A stretch of 64,000 nucleotides of DNA from Pollutimonas sp035515055 (GTDB lineage: Bacteria > Pseudomonadota > Gammaproteobacteria > Burkholderiales > Burkholderiaceae_B), in assembly GCA_035515055.1 (NCBI GenBank), contig DATJBV010000031.1, positions 23,308 through 87,307 on the forward strand, read 5' to 3'. Shown here one piece after another: positions 33,301 through 42,099 of this stretch. Position numbers and translations under genes: made by a program. A model generated the notes under the pieces. That model was not told where the DNA came from. It searched no databases and saw nothing but the letters and a program-made list of their open reading frames with translations. Position 1 is the stretch's first letter. Every line of letters starts with the position of its first letter.

Positions 33301-34053
33301 ATGGGATTGAAAAACGTATCGATGGTTGGTGCCGTCCCGCCAGACGCGGACGACGCCGATTTTCTCCAGCGGGCTTTGGATCGTATCGTGCGGGAGCGCT
33401 CGTCCGTTCGAGCCTTCACGGGGCAGGCGGTGTCCGATCAGCAGGTCGAAGAAATACTTCGTGTTGCCTCGCGTGCCCCGAGCGGAGTCAACGCGCAGCC
33501 CTGGCGCGTGTATGTCCTGAGGGGACCGGCCCGGAAAGACCTGGTGCAAAAGGTCTGCGCCGCCCATGATGCGCTGTTTCGCGAGGAAATTCCTGCCAGC
33601 GAATATACGGGGCAATACCCTTATTACCCGTCAAAGTGGTTCGATCCCTATTTGCAGCGGAGACGGCAAAACGGTTATGCGCTTTATCAGGTGCTTGGTA
33701 TCGCCAAAGGTGAAAAAGACCGTATGCATCGCCAGCACCAAAATAACTTCCGCTTCTTCGGCGCCCCGGTCGGCATCATGTTCACCATGCACCGTGATTT
33801 AGGCCAGGGGGCGTTGCTCGATTATGGTGCATTCCTGCAGAACGTCATGCTTGCCGCCAAGGCCAGAGGACTCGACACCTGTCCACAAGCGGCATGGAAC
33901 ACTTACGCAAAGATCATCCTCCCGCTTATCGGCGCGGGCCCCGATGAAATTCTTGTGTGCGGCATGTCCTTGGGTTACCGGGACGATACACACGCCGTCA
34001 ACATGTTGCGTACACCTCGAGAAGAACCAGGGAGTTTTGTCACGTTCGTCTAG
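33301..34053 (+). CDS. Nitroreductase-family flavoprotein
   Basis: 250 residues from the ATG at 33301. A GTG at 33253 would add 16 residues but sits on the DnaA-box cluster. The FMN-binding pattern of the nitroreductase fold is seen: RIVRERSSVRAFT, ASRAPSGVNAQPW and the C-terminal GMSLGYRDD. It reduces nitro or quinone substrates with NAD(P)H. The physiological substrate is unknown. The adjacent hemerythrin gene suggests a role in oxygen or nitrogen oxide stress. Confidence 0.85.
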   Translation: MGLKNVSMVGAVPPDADDADFLQRALDRIVRERSSVRAFTGQAVSDQQVEEILRVASRAPSGVNAQPWRVYVLRGPARKDLVQKVCAAHDALFREEIPASEYTGQYPYYPSKWFDPYLQRRRQNGYALYQVLGIAKGEKDRMHRQHQNNFRFFGAPVGIMFTMHRDLGQGALLDYGAFLQNVMLAAKARGLDTCPQAAWNTYAKIILPLIGAGPDEILVCGMSLGYRDDTHAVNMLRTPREEPGSFVTFV

Positions 34054-34076
34054 CCAGCGTCGGCAGGCAACGGTGC

Positions 34077-35987
34077 TTAGTCATTCAAGTCCTTGAGCAC
34101 GCGGCGCTGTTTACGGACTTCCGTCAACACATCGCCGAATGTCTTGAGGCCGCGCGCCTTCAAAACGGGTATCAGCTTCAGCAATGCATCAGCTGTTGCG
34201 GTGGCATCGCCGATGGCGGTGTGACGGTCTTCCTCGGTAATGGTGATACCTAGCCGATGACTCAGTGCATCGAGACTATGGTCGTCGCTTTGGCCGAATA
34301 CAATGGCCGATAAGAGCACGGTGTCGAGTATTGGGTTGTCGAAGCGACAATCCATTTCTTGTTCGTGTTGGCGAAGGAATGCCATGTCGAACGGAGCGTT
34401 GTGGGCGACGAGCACAGACCCCTTGGCGAACTGGTAAAACTTTCTGCCGACCACGTCAATCGCGGGCGCACCTGCGACCATGTCGTCGGTGATGCCGTGC
34501 ACATTCGTCGACCTCGGCGGAATCTTCCTGCCAGGATTGACCAGTGTATTGAACACCTCTTTCTCGATGCGTCGCCCATTGACGATGCGCACGGCGGCTA
34601 TCTGGACGATTTTGTCTCCTTGATCCGGGTAGAGGCCGGTCGTTTCGGTGTCGAAAACAACGTAGGTCAGATCCTCGATAGGGGTGTCGGACAGTGCGCT
34701 GTTGTAATTCTTGAACAACAACTCAAAATCATAGACGAGGGCCTGAGGTATGGCGGGCGCGCGAGGCTGTTCGAGACGAGCTTCGGAGATGGCCACTCGT
34801 AGTCCCGCACAGTCGGGCGCGTTGGCATAAGCCTCGAGAGAGGCGGAATGGTTCGCAAGCACGGTGTGCACCGTGGCGTTTGCCGGAGAAGCGTCCAGCG
34901 CCAGGGACATCAGTTGCCGCAGCTCGTCCGCATGCAGCGGTTTGCCTTTCCATTCCAAAGCGATCATGGCGCCCGCGCCATGGGCGCTAATCTTCAAGAA
35001 CGTGCCCGACCCGCGTACCGCCGCATGGCGCGCGAGGGCGTCGAGCAAGGCGATCAGGTGAAAGCCATTGCAGCGCAAAAGAAGGTTCGTGACGGAATAC
35101 TGTATTACGTAGCCTTTTGCCTTCAAGCGAGCCTCCAGCGCGCTTGCCAAGTCGTTGGCGTGGACCATCCATAAGGCCTGATGGCCGGATGACATGAAAG
35201 GCTGGTCCCAACCTTGCAAGGTCAGTGTTGCGTTGTTGTGCAGCGTAAGGATATAGCCCCGGGTCGTTTCTTCTCGGTGCCGGGGTAGAAGACGCATGCG
35301 GGCAAGTAGCGTTGTCCCCGCCGTCCGCGTTGCGCAGAGGATATCGGACGCCGCATCGGGGTCGCCTGTGGACTCAAGCCTGGCGTACGCCGCGCGTATC
35401 GGAGCGGGATGCAGGAACTCGAATAACGAGCGGTTAAGCCCGGGGGCGGCATCGGCATCGAGGCCGCCAATTAGGCTGGCCGCCCGTATGTTGTAGAACA
35501 CAAGCTGATGGGATGCCGAACACATCAAGACGCCGGCGGCAATGTCGGTCAGTAATGTTTCAAGCAGGGCTTTTTCATAAACGAGATCGGCGGTTTCCAC
35601 CGCTGCGGACCGGGCAAGCGCATGGCGGGTGAGATCAAGAGCGTGTACAAGTTCTTGGGCGGCCGGGACAAGGTCGCCCAGATACCGGGAATGGCTAATC
35701 TGAAGTTCTGTGCTGATGGCGGCGGAGCCGCGGGTTCTCAGCGCGCCAGCCAAGCGTTCTATGGGTTTGGCAATATTCTCGTCAAACACTAGCCAAACCC
35801 AGGTGATCAATCCAGCAAGGCTGAAGCCTGCCAGGGCGCCGCCGATAAGCAGTGCATCCGGTGAACCGGCCTGGCCTTGCTTATGGTGGCCATAATAAAG
35901 GCCGCCAACAAGCGCGGCGATGCAGCCACCGGCCAGTGCGGCAAAGATCAGAAATATACGTAATCGAGGACCGAGTCGTTTGCTCAT
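34077..35987 (-). CDS. Membrane sensor-like protein with a C-terminal DEDDh exonuclease domain
   Basis: 636 residues from the ATG at 35987; a GTG at 35993 is an alternative. Two N-terminal TM helices (about 10-30 and 44-64), then a HAMP/PAS-like region (LLETLLTDIAAGVLMCSASH) and a degenerate histidine-kinase-like ATPase region (LLDALARHAAVRGSGTFL, without catalytic boxes). From about residue 443 a DnaQ-type exonuclease follows: VVFDTETTGL (DxE), VLVAHNAPFDMAF and HTAIGDATATADAL. All DEDDh residues are present. It is the last gene of the symporter/DUF4212 operon. A membrane-tethered nuclease of this kind would act on DNA or small nucleotides at the membrane; the substrate is unknown. Confidence 0.83.
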   Translation of the reverse strand: MSKRLGPRLRIFLIFAALAGGCIAALVGGLYYGHHKQGQAGSPDALLIGGALAGFSLAGLITWVWLVFDENIAKPIERLAGALRTRGSAAISTELQISHSRYLGDLVPAAQELVHALDLTRHALARSAAVETADLVYEKALLETLLTDIAAGVLMCSASHQLVFYNIRAASLIGGLDADAAPGLNRSLFEFLHPAPIRAAYARLESTGDPDAASDILCATRTAGTTLLARMRLLPRHREETTRGYILTLHNNATLTLQGWDQPFMSSGHQALWMVHANDLASALEARLKAKGYVIQYSVTNLLLRCNGFHLIALLDALARHAAVRGSGTFLKISAHGAGAMIALEWKGKPLHADELRQLMSLALDASPANATVHTVLANHSASLEAYANAPDCAGLRVAISEARLEQPRAPAIPQALVYDFELLFKNYNSALSDTPIEDLTYVVFDTETTGLYPDQGDKIVQIAAVRIVNGRRIEKEVFNTLVNPGRKIPPRSTNVHGITDDMVAGAPAIDVVGRKFYQFAKGSVLVAHNAPFDMAFLRQHEQEMDCRFDNPILDTVLLSAIVFGQSDDHSLDALSHRLGITITEEDRHTAIGDATATADALLKLIPVLKARGLKTFGDVLTEVRKQRRVLKDLND

Positions 35988-36030
35988 TACCACTCGTTTA
36001 CTTTCTGTATGGAGGCGCGGGTCGTGGCAT

Positions 36031-36561
36031 TCACCCGACCTTGCATGCGGCTTTCAAGGCAGGTTCCGTGGGCGCAACAGCGTGCCATTGTGCGCCGGTA
36101 AGCGTGCCGTCGGATGCAAGGGCGGCGCGGCCCACGAGGTCTGCGCGCTGGTTGGAGACGCAATTGAATGCAACAGCAACTGTACGAGTGGGTTGCCATC
36201 GTTCCACGAGCAGTAGCTGGCCTCGAACCAGTTCGGGCTTTTTCTCCGACCGTGAAATTGCGCGCGTGTCCATGGCAACGAAACGTACAGTCACCGGAGC
36301 AGGGTAAGTCCAGGGAGCCCACGGCACACTGCGCTGCCCAGTCCCAAGCACGACGACGTTTGGCGGAAGGGCCGACTGCATGCGGGTGAACCAGGAATAC
36401 TCGCTCCATACCGAGTATGCGATCATCGTACAGCCCATGGCAGCCGGCATTGCCCAGCGCGGCAGGGCGTGTCTTGATTTGCGCAATGCCCGTCGCAAAA
36501 TGAATACCAGGCAGGCGGCCAGGGCGGCCGTCGCGAGCATGGAAAGTAAGTCAACCCACAT
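36031..36561 (-). CDS. Small membrane protein of the symporter operon, unknown function
   Basis: 176 residues. Two N-terminal hydrophobic segments (MWVDLLSMLATAALAACLVF and PAAMGCTMIAYSVWSEYSW) precede a globular part that I do not recognise (VVVLGTGQRSVPWAPWTYP). It lies 12 bp after the CBS-nucleotidyltransferase gene and 43 bp before the exonuclease gene, so it is likely part of their machinery. Confidence 0.65.
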   Translation of the reverse strand: MWVDLLSMLATAALAACLVFILRRALRKSRHALPRWAMPAAMGCTMIAYSVWSEYSWFTRMQSALPPNVVVLGTGQRSVPWAPWTYPAPVTVRFVAMDTRAISRSEKKPELVRGQLLLVERWQPTRTVAVAFNCVSNQRADLVGRAALASDGTLTGAQWHAVAPTEPALKAACKVG

Positions 36562-36573
36562 GGTTTCTTCTCG

Positions 36574-38091
36574 TCAAGTTAGTGCGCTCTTATCCTGGCC
36601 CAGGGCAGCTTGCATGGTGCGCACCACCACGAACGCGTTGCGCAGATGTTTGCGCTGAAAACTGGAGAGTTGCGCAGGGTCCAGGAAATTGTGGGGCTTG
36701 TCGCCCGACCTGACAAGACGGGCCTGGAGTTCGAGCCGCGAGCGCGAGATCACGTCGTAGGCGTCGACGAGGTCATGTGCGCCGGGGGTGGAAATAATGC
36801 CAGCATGTCCGGCGGCCAATAAGCGCGCCCGTGTATTGACTTCCGGCAGGCGAGCTTGCAGGGCGTAGATGCGCGCCAAGTCGGTAACGGGGATGACGCC
36901 ATTATGTTTCATGTCGATGTGATTTCGGTATGGGCCGGTTCGCATCGTGGAAAATTGCCGAATGAAGCCCAATGCTGGTGCATGTTTCAGGCCATTGGCG
37001 ATCATGTGTGCGACAAAGATCGAATTTTTCGATGCTGCCTCAAGCGTTTCAGATTGGAGCGCGTGATGCAGGCGTGCGGCGCCTTCGATGGGCCGCAGGT
37101 CGAACATCACGGAAGCCAGCATTTGCGACTCCGGGCTTGGTTTGGCTACCCAATTGCGGAAGTACTTGCGCCAGACTTTTTCGGGTTGGCACCAGCGCGG
37201 ATTGGTGGCCATCATGTCTCCTGGACAAAAAATATAGCCGCAAGCATCCAGACCCTGGGTGACGATTTTCGCCAAGTGTTTGAAATATGCCATGTGGGTA
37301 GCATCGACCGTGTCATCAAGGATCAGGCAATTGTCCTGATCGGATAGTCCGGTTTGCTCCTGACGGCCTTGACTGCCGCACGCAAGCCATAGATAGGGAA
37401 CGGGTGGCGGCCCCAGTTCTTGTTCAGCCATCCTCAGCAGGCGCCGCGTGATGGCGTCGGCGATGTCGGTAATCAGCCGTGTAATGACTTCATGGGTTTG
37501 GTGCCCGGTGACGAGCCGCACGAGCAAACCAGGAATGTTGCTTGCGGCAGCGACCATGGTTTGCACATCTTGCGCATCGCCAATTTCGTGCACGAGGGCG
37601 GCGGCGCTGGTCGCATTGACGCGGATCAGGTCGGTCTGGGTGATCATGCCGTCGAATTTGCCATCATTGCTGATGGGCAGGTGCCCCACCTTATTTCTAA
37701 GCATGAAATTAAGAATATCAACACCCAGTGCCGAGGAAGGCAGGGTGATCGGGTCGGCCGTCATGATGTCTCTTACCGGGGTGTCTGGGCTTCTGCCTTC
37801 CGCCAGGACCCGGCCGACCAGGTCTCGTATGGTAATGAGACCGACCAGGTTTCGGGTGCCGGCATCGATAACGCCCAGCGATGAAACATGGGCACGTTGC
37901 ATGAGAAGGGCGGCTTGTCGGCTGGTGGTGTCTGGCGTGCAGGACAGGGGTGCGCGGGTGACGAGGTCTTCGGCGGTGTAGGTATGGCCCAAAAGAGCCT
38001 GAGCTGCGGGGGCCAGCGCCTCGCGCGCCAGAATTTCTTGGGAATGGACGGTAGGGGGCGAACCAGTCGCAGCCGTTTTGCTTTCGTCCAT
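36574..38091 (-). CDS. CBS-pair protein with DUF294 nucleotidyltransferase-like domain
   Basis: 505 residues. Two CBS motifs occupy about 30-160 (TRAPLSCTPDTTSRQAALLM and VRDIMTADPITLPSSALGV), then a GlnD-like nucleotidyltransferase core GSQGRQEQTGLSDQDNCL (about 245) and the DUF294 C-terminal helical region. CBS pairs usually sense adenine nucleotides. Proteins of this kind recur beside sodium:solute symporters of the VC_2705 subfamily and are thought to control them. Whether the transferase site is active is unknown. It is in the middle of the operon. Confidence 0.87.
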   Translation of the reverse strand: MDESKTAATGSPPTVHSQEILAREALAPAAQALLGHTYTAEDLVTRAPLSCTPDTTSRQAALLMQRAHVSSLGVIDAGTRNLVGLITIRDLVGRVLAEGRSPDTPVRDIMTADPITLPSSALGVDILNFMLRNKVGHLPISNDGKFDGMITQTDLIRVNATSAAALVHEIGDAQDVQTMVAAASNIPGLLVRLVTGHQTHEVITRLITDIADAITRRLLRMAEQELGPPPVPYLWLACGSQGRQEQTGLSDQDNCLILDDTVDATHMAYFKHLAKIVTQGLDACGYIFCPGDMMATNPRWCQPEKVWRKYFRNWVAKPSPESQMLASVMFDLRPIEGAARLHHALQSETLEAASKNSIFVAHMIANGLKHAPALGFIRQFSTMRTGPYRNHIDMKHNGVIPVTDLARIYALQARLPEVNTRARLLAAGHAGIISTPGAHDLVDAYDVISRSRLELQARLVRSGDKPHNFLDPAQLSSFQRKHLRNAFVVVRTMQAALGQDKSALT

Positions 38092-38175
38092 GGGTCATGA
38101 TGCCAGGAGGTCGATGTCATGCTCCTACGTGTAGTAAGCACCGGGCCGCCAAGCCCGGGCTTTCCGATTCATTGC

Positions 38176-40002
38176 TTAATGTTGTGTGGCAATGCCGGCT
38201 CCCTTCGGAACGCGGATGGACTCGACCAGCTCCTGAATATGAGCCGGCGGCATAGCGGTGACCGAAGATACAAAATAGGCGGTGATGAAGTTGACTAAAG
38301 CACCTATTGCCCCTATGGACAGCGGGGAAATGCCGAATACATAGTTGGCGGGAATATCGGCCAGGTTGTTGGTGCCCGGTATGAAGAACCAGCCTTTGTA
38401 CACAAAGATGTACACGGATGTGAACACCAGCCCCAATAGCATGCCGGCAATAGCGCCTTCTTTATTGATGCGTTTCGAGAAAATCCCCATCATCAGCGCA
38501 GGGAAGATGGTGGCTGCCGCCAGCCCGAACGCCAGCGCCACCACTTGCGCGGCAAAGCCGGGGGGGTTCAGGCCCAGCCACGTGGACACCACAATAGCAA
38601 ACGTCATGGAGGCGCGCGCTACCTGTAGTTCACCTTTTTCCGTAATGTCGGGTTTGATGGATCCTTTGATCAGGTCGTGCGAAATGGCCGATGAAATGGC
38701 CAGCAACAATCCGGCAGCGGTGGACAACGCGGCCGCCAGCGCCCCTGCGGCGACTAGCGCAATGACCCATCCCGGCAAGCCGGCAATCTCTGGATTGGCC
38801 AATACCATGATGTCGTTGTCGATCGTGACCAGCTCGTTGCCCTTCCAGCCTTGCTCGTTGGCCAGCTTCGTAATTGCGTGGTCGGCTGGCGCCTTGTCGT
38901 TGTAGTACTGGATCAGGCCGTCGCCATTCTTGTCCTCCATGTCTAGCAACCCGGTGTTTTCCCACGTGCGTATCCAGGACAGTTCAGGTTTGCTGTCAAT
39001 GTCGGCGCGCGCAATGGCGGAGCCGGATAAAGCAGTGCCAGAGATGGACGCCGGCCACATGGTGGTGGTTAGGTTCAGGCGCGCCATTGATCCCACCGCG
39101 GGCGCCACGGTATACAGCAAGGCGATGAATATTAATGCCCACCCGGCGGACGAGCGTGCATCGGCCACCTTCGGAACGGTGAAGAATCGGATGATGACGT
39201 GCGGCAGCCCCGCCGTTCCAATCATGAGCGACATGGTGAACAGAAACATATTGAGGCGATTGCTGGTGTCTGCCGTGTAGGCGGTAAAGCCCAGTTCAGT
39301 CACGACCATATCAAGTTTGTTCAGCAGCGTGTGTTCCCCCCCTGTCGGCGCATAGTCGCCGATCAGCCCAAGCTGCGGCAGGAAGTTTCCGGTCAATTGC
39401 AATGAGATGAAAACCGCCGGTACGGTATAGGCAATGATAAGGACAATGTATTGCGCGACCTGGGTATACGTGATGCCCTTCATGCCGCCGAACACCGCAT
39501 AGACGAAGACGATTGCCGCACCGATATAAAGGCCAACGTCGGTCGACACTTCAAGAAAGCGCGAAAACGTTACCCCTACGCCGCGCATTTGCCCGATGAC
39601 ATAGGTGATCGAGATGACGATCAGGCAGACCACGGCAAGCAGTCTTGCGCCGTTGGAGTAGAAGCGGTCGCCTATGAAGCCGGGAACCGTGAATCGGCCA
39701 AATTTGCGCAAATAAGGTGCAAGCAGCAACGCCAGCAACACGTAACCGCCTGTCCATCCCATAAGGAAGGCCGATTGCGTATAGCCACCGGCTGGCGACA
39801 GCGCAATGATGCCGGCCATGGAAATAAAGGAAGCGGCGGACATCCAGTCCGCCCCGGTTGCCATGCCGTTCAAGACTGGGTGGACACCTCGGCCCGCGGC
39901 ATAAAACTCCGACGTTGTCGCGGCGCGGGCCCAGACCGCGATGGCTATGTAGATGGCAAACGATCCGCCGACAAAAATAAGGTTGAGCGTGAACTGGTCC
40001 AT
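38176..40002 (-). CDS. Sodium:solute symporter, ActP-like (VC_2705 subfamily), large subunit
   Basis: 608 residues from the ATG at 40002, 11 bp after the DUF4212 stop; the much longer upstream frame is not credible. About 13 membrane helices of the SSS family, with FYAAGRGVHPVLNGMATGAD and TVPGFIGDRFYSN. Between helices sits an about 70-residue loop holding DMEDKNGDGLIQYYND, which looks like an EF-hand calcium loop (DKNGDG). The family carries acetate or other monocarboxylates with Na+. With DUF4212 it is probably a two-subunit carrier. Confidence 0.9.
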   Translation of the reverse strand: MDQFTLNLIFVGGSFAIYIAIAVWARAATTSEFYAAGRGVHPVLNGMATGADWMSAASFISMAGIIALSPAGGYTQSAFLMGWTGGYVLLALLLAPYLRKFGRFTVPGFIGDRFYSNGARLLAVVCLIVISITYVIGQMRGVGVTFSRFLEVSTDVGLYIGAAIVFVYAVFGGMKGITYTQVAQYIVLIIAYTVPAVFISLQLTGNFLPQLGLIGDYAPTGGEHTLLNKLDMVVTELGFTAYTADTSNRLNMFLFTMSLMIGTAGLPHVIIRFFTVPKVADARSSAGWALIFIALLYTVAPAVGSMARLNLTTTMWPASISGTALSGSAIARADIDSKPELSWIRTWENTGLLDMEDKNGDGLIQYYNDKAPADHAITKLANEQGWKGNELVTIDNDIMVLANPEIAGLPGWVIALVAAGALAAALSTAAGLLLAISSAISHDLIKGSIKPDITEKGELQVARASMTFAIVVSTWLGLNPPGFAAQVVALAFGLAAATIFPALMMGIFSKRINKEGAIAGMLLGLVFTSVYIFVYKGWFFIPGTNNLADIPANYVFGISPLSIGAIGALVNFITAYFVSSVTAMPPAHIQELVESIRVPKGAGIATQH

Positions 40003-40013
40003 TTTGGCTTCCC

Positions 40014-40271
40014 CTATTCTTCGACGCCGTGGGCGCGATCCAAGCGGTTCATGACGGCTGCATAGACGAAGATCAAGATGATGAAAATATACATAGATCC
40101 GTTCTGCGCCATCCAGAAGCCAAGGTCTGCTCCGCCCACCATAATGCCCGACAGCATCGGGCGCAGGAAGATGCCCATCCCAAAAGAGCAAATGAACCAA
40201 ATAATCAGGGAGATCAGGATGACACGGATATTAGCCTTCCAGTAGGCGTCTCGCGATGCGTTGTGTTCCAT
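40014..40271 (-). CDS. DUF4212 small membrane subunit
   Basis: 85 residues with two TM helices (NIRVILISLIIWFICSFGMG and MYIFIILIFVYAAVMNRLD). The starting AYWKANIRVILISLIIWF and the GFWMAQNGSMYIF segment are typical of DUF4212. Genes of this family nearly always precede the symporter subunit, here with an 11-bp gap. Probably an accessory subunit for folding or gating of the symporter. Confidence 0.92.
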   Translation of the reverse strand: MEHNASRDAYWKANIRVILISLIIWFICSFGMGIFLRPMLSGIMVGGADLGFWMAQNGSMYIFIILIFVYAAVMNRLDRAHGVEE

Positions 40272-40686
40272 TTTCGTCCTTCCTTATTGTTGACGAGCAA
40301 AAGCAATGGGCATGATGTGTGAACATCATGCCCATGCGTTTCGTTGCGGCCTGGCTTCTGTAAGACGTTGCGTTGTTCTAACTGGATGATTACCGTTGCT
40401 AGGGGCGAAGAGGCGCGGAATGTACGCCGCGCTGTGGCGCTTCGCAAAATGATTTCGCGAATGGGTAGGTGCGCGGCGGACGCCTGCAAAGAGTCCATGT
40501 TTGCTTTCCCCTGGCCTGCACGGTTTTTTCTGCATAAGCCCCCGATGTGCTTACCGAAGGCGCTCCAGCTTCAGGAAATTCTATACCTCATTTTATAAGC
40601 GCTGTAGGCCGGGCTTTCCCGCAGCGTGGTGATTGTGGTTTTTATGAATAAGCCTTTTGGCCGGTGGATGCGATGGAATACGACGG
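40272..40686. other. 415-bp intergenic region
   Basis: No gene is evident between DUF4212 and the carbonic anhydrase gene, both leftward. It contains the symporter operon leader and a 12-bp inverted repeat at 40306-40335 (ATGGGCATGATG, loop TGTGAA, exact complement). Nothing else clear was seen in 40336-40686. Confidence 0.6.
40306..40335. promoter_or_regulatory. 12-bp inverted repeat upstream of the DUF4212/symporter operon
   Basis: ATGGGCATGATG and CATCATGCCCAT flank a 6-nt loop; the arms are perfect. It starts about 35 bp before the DUF4212 ATG. On the leftward strand no strong U-tract follows, so an operator or 5' leader hairpin is more likely than a terminator. This could be the control site for acetate-type transport. 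Confidence 0.45.
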
Positions 40687-41328
40687 CTAGTCGTTGTCGC
40701 TATACGGTACGAACTGCGCGGTAATGGGATCGCGAACGAAGAGGACTCCGGTGCCAACGCCGAAGTAGGCGCCATGCAGCGTAAGCCTTCCTTCCTCGAC
40801 GGCGTCGCGTACCGCGGGGAAGGTCATTAGATTACCCAGGCTGTATTCGACGACGGCCCACTCGAGCTGTCGTATCCAACCCTGCCGGTCCGCCGTCGGG
40901 GGGCCGATACGCTCGGCAACCGGCGCGATTTGCGACATCCATTTACCGATGAAATCGCGTTTGCTCAATGGAGCGGCGTCATTGGCAAACGCAGAGACGC
41001 CGCCGCAACTGGCGTGACCCAGCACCACAATATGCTTGACCTTTAGCGCGTTTACACCGAACTCGATCGCAGCGCTTGTGCCGTGGAACGACGTTTCAGT
41101 ATCCGGTTCGCAGGGAGGAACAAGGTTGGCGATATTGCGTATGACGAATATTTCACCGGGGTCCGCGTCGAAGATGGTCTCGGGGGCTACGCGGGAGTCG
41201 CCGCAGCCAATGACCATGATCTCGGGGTGCTGGCCCGTTTCTGCAAGTTCCTTATAGCGTTCGCGTTCGCGCGAAAGTCTACCGTTCAAAAAGGATTGGT
41301 AGCCCGAAGTCAGCCTGGATGGAAACAC
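40687..41328 (-). CDS. Beta-class carbonic anhydrase
   Basis: 213 residues. Zinc ligands and catalytic dyad: MVIGCGDSRVAPE (Cys and Asp-Arg) and VLGHASCGGVSAF (His and Cys). The intermediate EFGVNALKVKHI is also typical. It interconverts CO2 and bicarbonate in the cytosol. Single gene; its leftward transcript reads towards the 415-bp gap. Confidence 0.93.
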   Translation of the reverse strand: MFPSRLTSGYQSFLNGRLSRERERYKELAETGQHPEIMVIGCGDSRVAPETIFDADPGEIFVIRNIANLVPPCEPDTETSFHGTSAAIEFGVNALKVKHIVVLGHASCGGVSAFANDAAPLSKRDFIGKWMSQIAPVAERIGPPTADRQGWIRQLEWAVVEYSLGNLMTFPAVRDAVEEGRLTLHGAYFGVGTGVLFVRDPITAQFVPYSDND

Positions 41329-41400
41329 TGATAGTCCTTTGTTAATTGTGGCTTATGGATTTTACGCCCGTAAGATGCGACGGCCGCGGCAAGGCGGCGC

Positions 41401-41772
41401 TTAGTTGTTTCGGCTGCGTTCCAAGATGCGGGCTCTATTAATTGCCATGGCTTCGTCGGTCGGTTCCCAATCGGCCCAGAACCCTTGGGGAATAGTGGGG
41501 TGTGCGTCTTTTAGCGAGCCGGTAAATGTTGGCTTGTACCCGCGGCGCAGCATCTCGGCCACCAATTGGGCGTGCCGCTTTGCGAGATATTCCAGCCGCG
41601 TATAGAAAAAAGTGACATGTCCAGTACCCAGCGTGTAATTGGCGGGCTGAACGAACCGGTTCCGTTCCGAGGCTTTCTGTGCCAAGGCAAAGACGCGCGG
41701 CAGTTCCCTGTATTCCGCGACCAGATGTTGTCGGCTTAGCTCTTCGACGGGAATGCAGTTGATGCGAGTCAT
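41401..41772 (-). CDS. T4 endonuclease V-like pyrimidine dimer glycosylase/lyase
   Basis: 123 residues. The N-terminus TRINCIPVEELSRQHLVAE and following YRELPRVF match T4 DenV: the catalytic amino-terminal Thr2 (after removal of Met) and Glu23 are both present. The middle also fits DenV (LGTGHVTFFYTRLEYLAKR, then AEMLRRGYKPTF). It would remove UV-induced pyrimidine dimers. The C-terminus is shorter than T4 DenV and lacks the aromatic tail WYKYYGK. No phage genes lie nearby, so it is either a chromosomal repair gene or an old acquisition. Confidence 0.85.
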   Translation of the reverse strand: MTRINCIPVEELSRQHLVAEYRELPRVFALAQKASERNRFVQPANYTLGTGHVTFFYTRLEYLAKRHAQLVAEMLRRGYKPTFTGSLKDAHPTIPQGFWADWEPTDEAMAINRARILERSRNN

Positions 41773-41925
41773 GGTAAGACGAGACTTGCGTTATTTCGAC
41801 GTGTTCATTGGGTTACTGCGGTAACGATGTTTGCGGATTCTAAAGGCTTAGCGCGATGCCCGCAAGCACGCGGTCACGCCGCCCAAAGTTGCGATATGAT
41901 GAAATTTCGCCGCCAGGAGGTTGTT

Positions 41926-42099
41926 ATGTGGACTTGCAGGCATTGCGGAATGGACGTGCCGGATATGGCGCTTGCGCCAGAGGAAGACAGCGAGGGCTAC
42001 TACTTCGTGTGCCCTAGCTGCGAAGGTAGAAATACCCTGGCGAGTGCGACCGATGATCCCGAAGAGGGTGATGCCGATCTTTTCCAACCAGACGTCTAA
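41926..42099 (+). CDS. Small zinc-ribbon protein
   Basis: 57 residues from the ATG at 41926, which has AGGAGG upstream; an upstream in-frame start is not needed. Two zinc knuckles, CRHCGMDVP and VCPSCEGRN, form a CxxC...CxxC ribbon, followed by an acidic tail (DDPEEGDADLF). Function unknown. It overlaps the convergent gene by 4 bp. Confidence 0.7.
   Translation: MWTCRHCGMDVPDMALAPEEDSEGYYFVCPSCEGRNTLASATDDPEEGDADLFQPDV

Noticed and set aside
41401..41772. Prophage remnant suggested by the T4 endonuclease V-like gene
   Set aside because: No integrase, structural phage genes or attachment repeats around it; the neighbours are chromosomal.
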